Below, in pieces: positions 39,045 to 46,821 of a DNA stretch of 64,000 nt. A program made the translations under genes and the position numbers. A model generated the notes under the pieces. The model saw only the letters and a program-made list of their open reading frames with translations, was not told the DNA's origin and searched no databases. Source of the DNA: Ciceribacter sp. L1K22 (lineage in GTDB: Bacteria; Pseudomonadota; Alphaproteobacteria; Rhizobiales; Rhizobiaceae); assembly GCF_017599385.1 (NCBI RefSeq), contig NZ_JAGFPK010000002.1, forward strand, positions 248,001 to 312,000, in the 5' to 3' direction. Every line of letters starts with the position of its first letter. The first letter of the stretch is position 1.

Positions 39045-39550
39045 TCGTCGAGGTCTCCATCGTGCCATACGATGTGGCGTGGACTTCCAGGCAGGTCTTC
39101 AATTTCGTCGGCAATGAAGTAAGGCGGGATGTCGAGTGCTTTCAGGGCTGCTTTCTCTGCCAGCGCCCATTTGAACTCCAGTTCGCTTTTTCCGTCGACG
39201 ACGCGATGCACGATATTGTTGCGATGAAACGGGAAACTCTCCGGAATATCCATTTGATAGTAGAAACCGAGTTCGTGCCAGTCACGTCCTTCGTAGTGGA
39301 AGAAGTTCTCGACGATCCACAGAAGAGGTCCCACCTTCGCCTCGACGTCGAGTTCCTCTCGCATTTCCCGGACCAGGGTTTCCTGTGACGTTTCGCCAAT
39401 TTCCGCTCTACCGCCGGGAAACGTCCAGAATGTCTCGTGCGTGGCGCGATGAACGAGAACGTGGCCGTTACGAAAGGCAAGCCCGGCAATGCGCATCTGG
39501 AAAAGGCGATCTTGCTTTTCCTTGATCCTGATCCGGGTGCGTTTCGTCAT
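39041..39550 (-). CDS. NUDIX hydrolase
   Basis: A 169-residue Nudix enzyme with the box at about 46-69: GGRAEIGETSQETLVREMRE followed by ELDV. The Glu residues that bind magnesium are present; the usual Gly near the box end is Asp. Such enzymes cleave nucleoside diphosphates linked to another group. The gene lies four bases after ruvB on the same strand and is coupled to the DinB gene; its substrate is unknown, though the location suggests a housecleaning role. Confidence 0.9.
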   Translation of the reverse strand: MTKRTRIRIKEKQDRLFQMRIAGLAFRNGHVLVHRATHETFWTFPGGRAEIGETSQETLVREMREELDVEAKVGPLLWIVENFFHYEGRDWHELGFYYQMDIPESFPFHRNNIVHRVVDGKSELEFKWALAEKAALKALDIPPYFIADEIEDLPGSPRHIVWHDGDLDE

Positions 39551-39554
39551 CGGT

Positions 39555-40595
39555 TCATTCGTCCTCGAGCGTCAGCCGGAACTGGGCGGCTTCCAGGTCC
39601 TTCGGCGGCTGCATGCCGAGGTGTTTCCATGCTGTACCGGTCAGGACGCGGCCGCGCGGCGTGCGCTGGATGAAACCCTGCTGGATCATGTAGGGCTCGA
39701 TGATGTCCTCGATCGCATCGCGCGGTTCGGAAAGACCGGCGGCGATCGTCTCGATGCCGACCGGGCCACCGCCGAAGTTCATCGCGATCATCGAGAGGTA
39801 GCGGTTGTCCAGCTGGTCAAGGCCCATATTGTCGACGTTAAGCCGTGTCAGCGCCTCGTCGGCAATTTCCCGCGTCACCGCTTCTGCCCGGGCGACCTCG
39901 GCGAAGTCGCGAACGCGGCGCAGCAGGCGTCCGGCGATGCGGGGCGTGCCGCGAGCACGGCGGGCGATTTCCCGCGATCCTTCTTCCGTCATCGGCAGGC
40001 CCATCAGCCGTGCGCCGCGGCGGACGATCGATTCCAGTTCCTCGACCGTGTAGAAATTCAGGCGCACCGGGATGCCGAAACGGTCGCGCAGGGGCGTGGT
40101 CAGAAGGCCGAGGCGCGTGGTGGCCGCCACAAGGGTGAACTTCGACAGGTCTATTTTCACCGACCGGGCGGCAGGGCCTTCGCCGATGATCAGGTCGAGC
40201 TGAAAGTCTTCCATCGCGGGATAGAGAATTTCCTCCACTGCCGGATTAAGGCGATGGATTTCATCGATGAACAGAACATCGCGCTCTTCCAGGTTCGTCA
40301 ACAACGCGGCAAGGTCGCCCGCCTTGGCGATGACAGGGCCGGAGGTCGAGCGGAAATTCACCCCGAGCTCCTTCGCCATGATCTGGGCAAGTGTGGTCTT
40401 GCCCAGCCCCGGCGGGCCGACGAACAGCACGTGATCCAGCGCCTCGCCGCGGTTCTTGGCCGCCTCGATGAAGATCTTGAGGTTCGCTCGCGCTTCCGCC
40501 TGGCCTGTAAATTCGTCGAGCGACTGCGGACGCAGCGCGGCGTCGAGGTCTTCGCCCTTCTTTTCCGGCGAGAGGATCGGATTGGTGGTATTCAT
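39555..40595 (-). CDS. ruvB: Holliday junction branch-migration helicase RuvB
   Basis: A 346-residue AAA+ motor with Walker A GPPGLGKT (60-67), Walker [12 protein letters not shown], and a winged-helix C-terminus ([14 protein letters not shown]). Two RuvB hexamers pump DNA through the RuvA-bound junction. Its ATG overlaps the stop of the upstream vapC1 gene (ATGA at 40592-40595), so its translation depends on reading through a toxin gene rather than ruvA directly. Confidence 0.97.
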   Translation of the reverse strand: MNTTNPILSPEKKGEDLDAALRPQSLDEFTGQAEARANLKIFIEAAKNRGEALDHVLFVGPPGLGKTTLAQIMAKELGVNFRSTSGPVIAKAGDLAALLTNLEERDVLFIDEIHRLNPAVEEILYPAMEDFQLDLIIGEGPAARSVKIDLSKFTLVAATTRLGLLTTPLRDRFGIPVRLNFYTVEELESIVRRGARLMGLPMTEEGSREIARRARGTPRIAGRLLRRVRDFAEVARAEAVTREIADEALTRLNVDNMGLDQLDNRYLSMIAMNFGGGPVGIETIAAGLSEPRDAIEDIIEPYMIQQGFIQRTPRGRVLTGTAWKHLGMQPPKDLEAAQFRLTLEDE

Positions 40596-40990
40596 ACGAG
40601 AAGTTCCATACCCGGCACCCGGGAGGCGGCGCGTTTATCGAAGGTGAACGTCGTGAGGCAGCCTGCTCGCCGTGCCATATGGGCGACCAGGCAATCCGAT
40701 AGATTGTTCACCGAAGCCTGCTCATCCTCAAAGAGACTGTCGAGAAAATCCTCATCCTCGAAAAGAAACTGTTCCGCCGGAAGGAGCCGCCGCAAGGCCG
40801 TAGCAATTGAGGTATTGGTGAAGCCGTAACGGCGCTTCAATACCCATGACGTTTCCGCGACAACGAATAGCGAGACAAAGGCAGGATCTTCAAGAGAACG
40901 AGCGGACACAAAATTCTTCACAGCTTCGAATTGCTGCGCATCGTCGGCGAGCAGGAATCTAAGAAGAACGTTGGTGTCGATCCCAATCAT
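40592..40990 (-). CDS. vapC: VapC-type PIN-domain toxin, module 1
   Basis: A 132-residue PIN-domain ribonuclease: [11 protein letters not shown] (Asp5), VAETSW (Glu46), [10 protein letters not shown] (Asp99) and TFDKRA (Asp118) give the four acidic metal ligands. VapC toxins cleave RNA, often initiator tRNA or rRNA, when freed from antitoxin. GGAGG lies eight bases before the start. It overlaps its antitoxin gene by 32 bases and the ruvB start by four. It sits inside the ruvA-ruvB gap. Confidence 0.9.
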   Translation of the reverse strand: MIGIDTNVLLRFLLADDAQQFEAVKNFVSARSLEDPAFVSLFVVAETSWVLKRRYGFTNTSIATALRRLLPAEQFLFEDEDFLDSLFEDEQASVNNLSDCLVAHMARRAGCLTTFTFDKRAASRVPGMELLV

Positions 40991-41249
40991 CGGCGATCCT
41001 CCGATCTTCGTCCGCGACCTGTTCGGCTATGGCTTGATCCATATCCTCGACCGTCAGCGGTTTGCGATTTGGATCGTGCAAGAACCCCGCCAACTCCAAA
41101 GCGTCCCGGTTCTTCACTCTCAAATAGACTCGATCACCCTGGAAAACGTATCGAATCTTGTCGCCCGGCTTGAGCTTCAGGCGGTCGCGAACTTCAACAG
41201 GTATTGTCGTCTGCCCTTTTGACGTCAGCGTGCTATCGAAATTGCCCAT
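40959..41249 (-). CDS. vapB: AbrB/SpoVT-family antitoxin, module 1
   Basis: A 96-residue antitoxin: an N-terminal swapped-hairpin DNA-binding domain (STLTSKGQTTIPVEVRDRL) and an acidic C-terminal tail that would bind VapC. The ATG at 41249 has AAGGAG upstream; an in-frame ATG at 41309 overlaps the ruvA stop but adds non-family residues. Its promoter region carries a perfect 8-bp inverted repeat and a good -10/-35 pair, suggesting autoregulation inside the ruv operon. Confidence 0.88.
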   Translation of the reverse strand: MGNFDSTLTSKGQTTIPVEVRDRLKLKPGDKIRYVFQGDRVYLRVKNRDALELAGFLHDPNRKPLTVEDMDQAIAEQVADEDRRIADDWDRHQRSS

Positions 41250-41257
41250 CGCGTCGC

Positions 41258-41284
41258 TCCTTACTTTTTGCATATTAGTAAGGA
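41258..41284. promoter_or_regulatory. Operator-like inverted repeat of vapBC1
   Basis: TCCTTACT (41258-41265) and AGTAAGGA (41277-41284) form a perfect 8-bp inverted repeat with an 11-base spacer. The near arm contains the vapB1 ribosome-binding site and the spacer contains most of the -10 hexamer, so bound VapBC would block transcription. Confidence 0.6.
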
Positions 41285-41300
41285 ACCGGTCGCTCTTCAA
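41272..41300 (-). promoter_or_regulatory. Promoter of vapBC1 (and ruvB)
   Basis: On the minus strand TTGAAG (41300-41295) and TAATAT (41277-41272) are 17 bases apart, a good sigma-70 match, lying in the ruvA-vapB1 gap. Confidence 0.6.
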
Positions 41301-41305
41301 GGACG

Positions 41306-41923
41306 TCATCGAGCCAATTCCTTCAGACCCAGCCGTATCAGTTTCGCACTGTCCGCACTGTCACCCGCGTTCTTTAAGGCCGCCGCAACCGCGTTGGCCG
41401 CCTGGTCGCGAGAGTAGCCGAGATTTGTCAGCGCCGAGACCGCATCGGCGACCGGGGCGGAGGCGACGCCTTCGCCAAGTTCCTGTTTCAAGCCGATATT
41501 GGCGCTAGCTTCCCCGGCGAAAGCGGGGGCCTTGTTCTTGAGTTCGGTGACGATGCGTACCGCGACCTTCGGGCCGACCCCAGGGGCACGGGAGACGGAC
41601 GTCTTGTCCTGCAGCGCGATCGCATTTGCGAGCTCGGAAGGGGTGAGGGTGGACAGGACCGCAAGCGCGACCTTGGCGCCGACGCCTTGCACGCTCTGCA
41701 GCAGGTTGAACCACTCCCGTTCCAGGGCGGTGAGGAAGCCGAACAGCTTCAACTGGTCCTCCCGCACATAGGTCTCGATGAACAGTACGACCGCCTCTCC
41801 TGGGGAGCCAAGTTTTCCGAGAGTTCGGGACGAGCAGAAGGCCTCGTAACAGACACCATGCACGTCAACGAGAACATAGTCGTCGCCGATTTCCTCGATG
41901 GTGCCCTTCAGTTTTCCGATCAT
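41306..41923 (-). CDS. ruvA: Holliday junction DNA-binding protein RuvA
   Basis: A 205-residue RuvA: N-terminal OB fold ([20 protein letters not shown]), two helix-hairpin-helix motifs ([17 protein letters not shown] and [17 protein letters not shown]), and a C-terminal RuvB-binding domain after a flexible linker. It binds four-way junctions as a tetramer. It is 21 bases downstream of vapC2 and its stop is 56 bases before vapB1, so toxin-antitoxin genes flank it on both sides. Confidence 0.96.
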   Translation of the reverse strand: MIGKLKGTIEEIGDDYVLVDVHGVCYEAFCSSRTLGKLGSPGEAVVLFIETYVREDQLKLFGFLTALEREWFNLLQSVQGVGAKVALAVLSTLTPSELANAIALQDKTSVSRAPGVGPKVAVRIVTELKNKAPAFAGEASANIGLKQELGEGVASAPVADAVSALTNLGYSRDQAANAVAAALKNAGDSADSAKLIRLGLKELAR

Positions 41924-41944
41924 AGGATGTCCGAGCCTAAAGCG

Positions 41945-42361
41945 TTAGAGGGGATGAGTTTCGGGAGAGATAATCGAGAGAAGTGGGAAATAGGCGCGAT
42001 ACCTTGCGCTATCACGGGTCATCAGCCTGTGGCCTCTGACCATTGCGTGTGCCCCAATGTAGAAATCGGGTAGCGGAGACCGCTTGTCCCCGCCAGCGCG
42101 GCGATATTGCAAGAAAGCGTGACCTGCCGCGAATGCAGCCTCCCAGGGAAGAAATTCCCGTCGGAACAGGGTAGGCGCAAGAGCAGCCTCCAATTCATTG
42201 CTCGTCGCGTAACCTGCCGCCATTTCCGCATAGATCAACGGATTGATGACCAGAACGCCCTCCGTCCGCGCCTCGGCGAGCCGTGTTACGGACCAGTCGG
42301 TAAAGTCGTTAGGAGTGTGAAAGACATCAATGAGGACGTTCGTATCGACAAGGGTCGTCAT
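41945..42361 (-). CDS. vapC: VapC-type PIN-domain toxin, module 2
   Basis: A 138-residue PIN-domain protein with LVDTNVLID (Asp6), IYAEMAAG (Glu46), LPDFYIGAHA (Asp99) and RDSARY (Asp117), so the acidic centre is complete. It differs clearly in sequence from the module 1 toxin, so it is not a duplicate. It starts four bases after vapB2 and ends 21 bases before ruvA. Confidence 0.9.
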   Translation of the reverse strand: MTTLVDTNVLIDVFHTPNDFTDWSVTRLAEARTEGVLVINPLIYAEMAAGYATSNELEAALAPTLFRREFLPWEAAFAAGHAFLQYRRAGGDKRSPLPDFYIGAHAMVRGHRLMTRDSARYRAYFPLLSIISPETHPL

Positions 42362-42365
42362 TTTG

Positions 42366-42614
42366 TCAGTCTCTCAGCAAGCGATAGAATTCATCGCCGC
42401 TCATATCTCCGAGGGACATTGAGCCCTGATGACGCCGCAGGTGATCCACAAGAACCTGGACTTCCCGTTCGGCTTCGCCGCGCACAGGTTTGATAACGCG
42501 CAGTACCGCTTCTCCCTCGCGCAATACAAATTCCACATCAGTCCCGACCTCAATGCCCAGATTGACACGGACATTCTTCGGAATCGTAACCTGGCCTTTT
42601 TCGGTGATGCGCAT
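42366..42614 (-). CDS. vapB: AbrB/SpoVT-family antitoxin, module 2
   Basis: An 82-residue antitoxin with the swapped-hairpin motif MRITEKGQVTIPKNVRVNLG and a charged tail ending MSGDEFYRLLRD. Its start codon and ribosome-binding site lie inside a perfect 11-bp inverted repeat (42613-42641), the usual form of a self-bound operator. A perfect LexA box lies 39 bases upstream. Confidence 0.9.
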   Translation of the reverse strand: MRITEKGQVTIPKNVRVNLGIEVGTDVEFVLREGEAVLRVIKPVRGEAEREVQVLVDHLRRHQGSMSLGDMSGDEFYRLLRD

Positions 42615-42641
42615 AAGTAATACCTCCAGAGTATTACTTAT
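42613..42641. promoter_or_regulatory. Perfect 11-bp operator-like palindrome of vapBC2
   Basis: ATAAGTAATAC (42613-42623) and GTATTACTTAT (42631-42641) form a perfect inverted repeat with a seven-base centre. Reading the minus strand, the centre carries most of the GGAGG ribosome-binding site and the far arm includes the start codon. Confidence 0.7.
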
Positions 42642-42663
42642 CGCCTGTTCCGGAACAAGTCAA
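42635..42663 (-). promoter_or_regulatory. Candidate promoter of vapBC2-ruvA
   Basis: On the minus strand TTGACT (42663-42658) and TAAGTA (42640-42635) are 17 bases apart. The -35 lies within the LexA box and the -10 within the palindrome. The -10 is imperfect and the transcript start would be close to the ribosome-binding site. Confidence 0.4.
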
Positions 42664-42667
42664 GAAC
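42653..42667. promoter_or_regulatory. Perfect LexA (SOS) box between ruvC and vapB2
   Basis: GAAC-AAGTCAA-GAAC (minus strand GTTC-N7-GTTC) is an exact match to the alphaproteobacterial LexA box. It overlaps the -35 hexamer of the vapBC2 promoter candidate and ends four bases from the ruvC stop. Confidence 0.75.
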
Positions 42668-42670
42668 AAA

Positions 42671-43183
42671 TCAGGCGCTGGCGAGCACCTTGCGCATCCT
42701 GTCACCGCCCCGGTTGTGGGCATGACAGATGGCGATGGCAAGCGCGTCGGCCGCGTCATTTCCCTTGAATTCGGCCTTGGGCATCAGGATTTTCAGCATC
42801 ATGTGGATCTGCTGTTTCTCGCCATGACCAACGCCGATGACCGACTTCTTAACCGCGTTAGGCGCGTATTCCGATACAGGCAGACCAGCGCGGGCAGGGA
42901 CCAGCATGGCGATGCCGCGCGCCTGTCCGAGCTTCAGGGTGGCGACCGCGTCCTTGTTGACGAAAGTCTGCTCGACCGCCGCTTCATCGGGTTTGTAGGT
43001 GTGGATCACGTCAGCCAATCCGTCATGCAACTGGCAGAGACGGGATGCGAGATCCATGTCGCCGTCAGAGGTTACGGTGCCGGACGCAACGAAGCGCAGG
43101 GAATTGCCGAGCGTTTCGATGACGCCCCAGCCGCAACGGCGAAGGCCAGGGTCTATCCCGATGATGCGAATCGTCTGATGCAT
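42671..43183 (-). CDS. ruvC: Holliday junction resolvase RuvC
   Basis: A 170-residue RNase H-fold nuclease with [17 protein letters not shown] (first catalytic Asp), [20 protein letters not shown] and a late [13 protein letters not shown] with two acidic ligands. It cuts Holliday junctions symmetrically with RuvAB. It is the first gene of the ruv cluster, divergent from the LLM oxygenase. Confidence 0.96.
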   Translation of the reverse strand: MHQTIRIIGIDPGLRRCGWGVIETLGNSLRFVASGTVTSDGDMDLASRLCQLHDGLADVIHTYKPDEAAVEQTFVNKDAVATLKLGQARGIAMLVPARAGLPVSEYAPNAVKKSVIGVGHGEKQQIHMMLKILMPKAEFKGNDAADALAIAICHAHNRGGDRMRKVLASA

Positions 43184-43228
43184 GCGCCAATCCTAGTCTG
43201 TCGGAGGCGGACCCTGCCAGCGGAATGT

Positions 43229-43243
43229 GAACAAAACAAAAAC
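43229..43243. promoter_or_regulatory. Imperfect LexA-like site upstream of ruvC
   Basis: GAAC-AAAACAA-AAAC differs from GAAC-N7-GAAC at one base and lies 46 bases before the ruvC start. It may be a weak LexA site. Confidence 0.3.
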
Positions 43244-43342
43244 ATTCTGAATCTATGCGGGACAGCAGTCCCTGTTTGCATCCGATCGACCGGCTTCCCA
43301 TATATGTTGTACGATAGAACAATCTGAGCGCAGGCATTAGTC

Positions 43343-44341
43343 ATGATTCCATTTTCGATACTCGACCTGTCCCCTATCTGCGAAGGCGAGACGGTATCCG
43401 ACGCTCTGGACGCCAGCCGGCGGATGGCGATCCAGGCGGAGCGTTTTGGATATAACCGCTTTTGGCTGGCGGAGCATCATGGCATGCCCGGCATTGCGAG
43501 CGCGGCAACGGCGGTGGTGATCGGCCACGTCGGTGCTGCGACGAAGAAAATACGGATCGGATCTGGCGGTGTCATGCTTCCCAATCACTCACCGCTCGTC
43601 ATTGCGGAGCAGTTTGGAACGCTGGAGGCGCTTTTCCCCGGCCGTGTCGATCTCGGCCTCGGTCGCGCGCCGGGAACCGACATGCGAACGGCCCGCGCGT
43701 TACGGCGGAACCTCGAGGCGGGGGCGGAAAGCTTTCCTCATGATATCCTGGAGCTGCAGCGCCTGCTGGGGGCTTCCGCCGGAGACGAAGCGATCCTTGC
43801 CTATCCCGGAACGGGCAGTGACGTGCCCATCTGGTTGTTGGGATCGAGCCTCTACAGTGCGCATCTCGCCGCCGCTCTCGGACTTCCCTACGCCTTCGCG
43901 TCGCATTTTGCGCCTGATCAGCTTCTCGAAGCCATCGCAATCTATCGCGAACGGTTCCAGCCCTCGAGCCACCTCAAGGCGCCCTACGTCATGGTCGGCG
44001 TGATGGGCGCCGTGGCCGATACCGACGCGGAAGCGCAAAAGCTGTTTACTTCGGCGCAGCAGCAGTTCATCAACCTCCGTCGCAATGTCCGCCGTCCGTT
44101 CCCGAAACCTGTCGATAGCATGGATGACATGTGGTCCGACATGGAGCGGATGGGCGTCGAGCATACATTGCGCTACGCCGTCGTCGGATCGCCTTCGACC
44201 GCAAGTGCTCAGCTTCGGGATTTCCTGTCGGAAACAGCCGCGGACGAGTTGATCGTCTCCATGCCGATCTACGATATCGGGGCCCGGCTGCATTCGGTGG
44301 AGCTCTTCGCGGGTCTCGGCGAGATGAGAGCGGCGGCATGA
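43343..44341 (+). CDS. LLM-class flavin-dependent oxidoreductase
   Basis: A 332-residue luciferase-like TIM-barrel protein: [58 protein letters not shown] and [11 protein letters not shown]. This subgroup resembles MsnO8-type monooxygenases that use reduced FMN and oxygen. The substrate is unknown. It is monocistronic and followed by the outer membrane protein gene. Confidence 0.9.
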   Translation: MIPFSILDLSPICEGETVSDALDASRRMAIQAERFGYNRFWLAEHHGMPGIASAATAVVIGHVGAATKKIRIGSGGVMLPNHSPLVIAEQFGTLEALFPGRVDLGLGRAPGTDMRTARALRRNLEAGAESFPHDILELQRLLGASAGDEAILAYPGTGSDVPIWLLGSSLYSAHLAAALGLPYAFASHFAPDQLLEAIAIYRERFQPSSHLKAPYVMVGVMGAVADTDAEAQKLFTSAQQQFINLRRNVRRPFPKPVDSMDDMWSDMERMGVEHTLRYAVVGSPSTASAQLRDFLSETAADELIVSMPIYDIGARLHSVELFAGLGEMRAAA

Positions 44342-44409
44342 AGTATTTGATGCTGGGTCCCGGCAACAGGACATATCGTCTTTGTGCAATTTATAGTAAA
44401 CATTCGTAG

Positions 44410-44424
44410 TTAATCGCACCTTAA
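44410..44424 (+). promoter_or_regulatory. CtrA box upstream of the outer membrane protein gene
   Basis: TTAATCGCACCTTAA is an exact TTAA-N7-TTAA, 86 bases before the start codon at 44511. The neighbouring sequence is AT-rich and promoter-like. Confidence 0.65.
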
Positions 44425-44510
44425 CCTTTTCGCTTCATTATCCATCGCAGATCATTGGATGGAGCCCGTCTGGGCCGCTGGAGATCAGCGTGGATATTGG
44501 AGTTCGAGCG

Positions 44511-45341
44511 ATGAAGATGAGCCTTCTTGGTGCAGCAGCCGTATTGATGGCCAGCACCGCCGCATATGCTGCAGATGTGTACCAGCCCCAGCCCGAGCCG
44601 ATTTACAGCGCTCCGGAAGTTCAGGTTTCGGAAGCCTCAGGCTGGTACCTGCGCGGTGACGTAGGTTACGCGATCAACAAGATGCGCGGCGCCGAATACT
44701 TTCAGGGCGACAACTCCAACATGGTGGATTTCGAAACCGCCAAGCTGAAGAACAGCTTCACGCTCGGCGTCGGTGTCGGCTACCAGGTCAATAACTACCT
44801 GCGCGGCGATCTGACCTTCGACCACATGTTCAAGAGCGATTTCAAGGGATCGACCGTCGGTTCCTGCGGCTTCCCGCTTGAGCCTTGCACTTCGTCGGAT
44901 GTGTCGTCGATGCGAGCCTATACGCTCATGGCAAACGCCTATGTCGACATCGGCACCTACGGGATGATCACCCCCTACGTGGGCGGCGGTATCGGCGGCT
45001 CCTACGTCAAGTGGGATAAGCTGCGGAACACGGCCTGCCAGGACGACGGCGGCGGTTGCGATGACGAGTTCTCACACGGCGGTGCGGGCAAGTGGCGCTT
45101 CGCATATCAGTTGATGGCTGGCGCGACCATCAATGTCACCTGCAACTGGAAGGCTGACGTCGGCTACCGCTTCCGCCATACCCTTGCCGGCGATATGTTC
45201 GGCTATGCCGCAAGCGGCGGCCCCGGTTATGACAAGGGCTTCTACACGCATGAAGTCCGCGCCGGCGCCCGCTATGTCTTCGACGACTGCAGCCAGCCGA
45301 TCGCTTACGATCCGCCGCCGGAGCCGATCGTCTACAAGTGA
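44511..45341 (+). CDS. Outer membrane beta-barrel protein (Omp25/31-like)
   Basis: A 276-residue protein with a signal peptide (MKMSLLGAAAVLMASTAAYA) and a small eight-strand-barrel pattern: GWYLRGDVGYAINKM, TLGVGVGYQVNNYLRGDL, TPYVGGGIGGSYVKW and EVRAGARYVFDDC. It is of the opacity/Omp25 type common in rhizobia and Brucella. Two cysteine-rich loops (GSCGFPLEPC and NTACQDDGGGCDD) could form disulfides. The ATG at 44511 has GGAG eight bases upstream. A CtrA box upstream suggests cell-cycle expression. A long hairpin follows. Confidence 0.87.
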   Translation: MKMSLLGAAAVLMASTAAYAADVYQPQPEPIYSAPEVQVSEASGWYLRGDVGYAINKMRGAEYFQGDNSNMVDFETAKLKNSFTLGVGVGYQVNNYLRGDLTFDHMFKSDFKGSTVGSCGFPLEPCTSSDVSSMRAYTLMANAYVDIGTYGMITPYVGGGIGGSYVKWDKLRNTACQDDGGGCDDEFSHGGAGKWRFAYQLMAGATINVTCNWKADVGYRFRHTLAGDMFGYAASGGPGYDKGFYTHEVRAGARYVFDDCSQPIAYDPPPEPIVYK

Positions 45342-45350
45342 TCTTTCATA

Positions 45351-45398
45351 CCGGAACGCAGAAAGGCCGTCCTCAGGGGCGGCCTTTCTGCGTTCCGG
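45351..45398 (+). terminator. 19-bp perfect hairpin after the outer membrane protein gene
   Basis: Bases 45351-45369 pair perfectly with 45380-45398 around a ten-base loop. It starts nine bases after the stop codon. No T tract follows, so it may act as an mRNA 3' stabiliser as much as a terminator. Confidence 0.65.
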
Positions 45399-45504
45399 GG
45401 ACGGGAAGCCTGGGAGTTAGAGGCATCGTTCCGGAGCGCCAAAAATCTTTCTCCAAGCGACAAAGGCGTCTTGACCGGGGGGCGCAACAGGCATAATGAC
45501 GACG

Positions 45505-45545
45505 GCGGGACACCTCTCCCCAACGAGAGGCTAATTACCTGGAAG
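45505..45545 (+). ncRNA. serC-type leader RNA (candidate)
   Basis: Alphaproteobacterial serC-serA operons carry a conserved leader known as the serC motif. Here CCTCTC (45513-45518) and GAGAGG (45525-45530) pair around CCCAAC shortly before the ribosome-binding site GAAGGG of serC. Location and hairpin fit; covariance could not be tested. Confidence 0.5.
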
Positions 45546-45554
45546 GGTATACAT

Positions 45555-46733
45555 ATGGCTGATATCGTCGCCCCCGCCGCGCGTCCGGCGAACACGCATT
45601 TTTCTTCTGGCCCCTGCTCGAAGCGTCCCGGTTGGTCGCTTGAAGCTCTCTCCGATGCCCCGCTCGGTCGTTCGCACCGCGCCAGGGTCGGCAAGGAGAA
45701 ACTGAAGCTGGCCATCGACCTCACCCGCGAAATTCTCAACGTTCCCGCTGACTACCGCATCGGCATCGTTCCGGCCTCCGACACGGGCGCCGTCGAAATG
45801 GCCATGTGGTCGCTGCTCGGCGAGCGCGGCGTGGACATGCTCTCCTGGGAAAGCTTCGGCGCCGGCTGGGTCACTGATGTGGTGAAGCAGCTGAAGCTCG
45901 CCGATGTCCGCAAGTTCAATGCCGACTACGGCCTTCTTCCGGACTTGGCGCAGGTCGATTTCGACCGCGACGTCGTCTTCACCTGGAACGGCACCACCTC
46001 GGGCGTCCGCGTTCCGAATGCCGATTTCATTCCGGCCGATCGCAAGGGTCTGACCATCTGCGACGCAACGTCTGCCGCCTTCGCGCAGGACCTCGACTTC
46101 TCCAAGCTCGATGTCACCACCTTCTCCTGGCAGAAGGTTCTGGGCGGCGAGGGCGGTCACGGCGTGATCATTCTTTCCCCGCGTGCCGTCGAGCGCCTGA
46201 CCACCTATGTGCCGGCCTGGCCGCTGCCGAAGATCTTCCGCATGACCTCCGGCGGCAAGCTGATTGAGGGCATCTTCGTCGGTGAAACCATCAACACGCC
46301 GTCGATGCTCTGCGTCGAGGACTATGTCGATGCGCTGAAGTGGGCAAAGTCGATCGGTGGCCTCGAAGCCCTGATTGCGCGTGCCGATGCCAATGCCAAG
46401 GTGATCTTCGACTTTATCGAGAAGAACGACTGGATCGCCAATCTGGCGGTTGACGACGCGACGCGTTCGAACACCTCGGTCTGCGTCAAGATTGTCGATC
46501 CTGAAGTGACCGCACTCGATGCTGATGCCCAGGCGGCCTTCGCCAAGGGCATTGCCAGCCTTCTCGAAAAGCAGGGTGTCGCCTATGACATCGGCGCTTA
46601 CCGCGATGCGCCGGCCGGTCTCCGCATCTGGGCTGGCGCCACGATCGAGACTGCCGACATGGAAGCGCTGATGCCGTGGCTCTCGTTTGCCTATGAGACG
46701 CAGAAGGCGTCTCTCGCCAAGGCTGCTGCCTGA
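45555..46733 (+). CDS. serC: Phosphoserine aminotransferase
   Basis: A 392-residue class V aminotransferase of the long alphaproteobacterial type: [19 protein letters not shown], the PLP lysine in [16 protein letters not shown] and the late [19 protein letters not shown]. It makes phosphoserine from 3-phosphohydroxypyruvate and glutamate. The ATG at 45555 has GAAGGG upstream. It is followed by serA at 88 bases, forming the serine operon. Confidence 0.96.
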   Translation: MADIVAPAARPANTHFSSGPCSKRPGWSLEALSDAPLGRSHRARVGKEKLKLAIDLTREILNVPADYRIGIVPASDTGAVEMAMWSLLGERGVDMLSWESFGAGWVTDVVKQLKLADVRKFNADYGLLPDLAQVDFDRDVVFTWNGTTSGVRVPNADFIPADRKGLTICDATSAAFAQDLDFSKLDVTTFSWQKVLGGEGGHGVIILSPRAVERLTTYVPAWPLPKIFRMTSGGKLIEGIFVGETINTPSMLCVEDYVDALKWAKSIGGLEALIARADANAKVIFDFIEKNDWIANLAVDDATRSNTSVCVKIVDPEVTALDADAQAAFAKGIASLLEKQGVAYDIGAYRDAPAGLRIWAGATIETADMEALMPWLSFAYETQKASLAKAAA

Positions 46734-46821
46734 TCCTAGCCGATTTCGGCTCCGCCTGACCGGCGGAGCCACGCAATTCTCATCATCTCATTCAAACGAA
46801 CTCTCTCAAGGAGGCCTCGTC

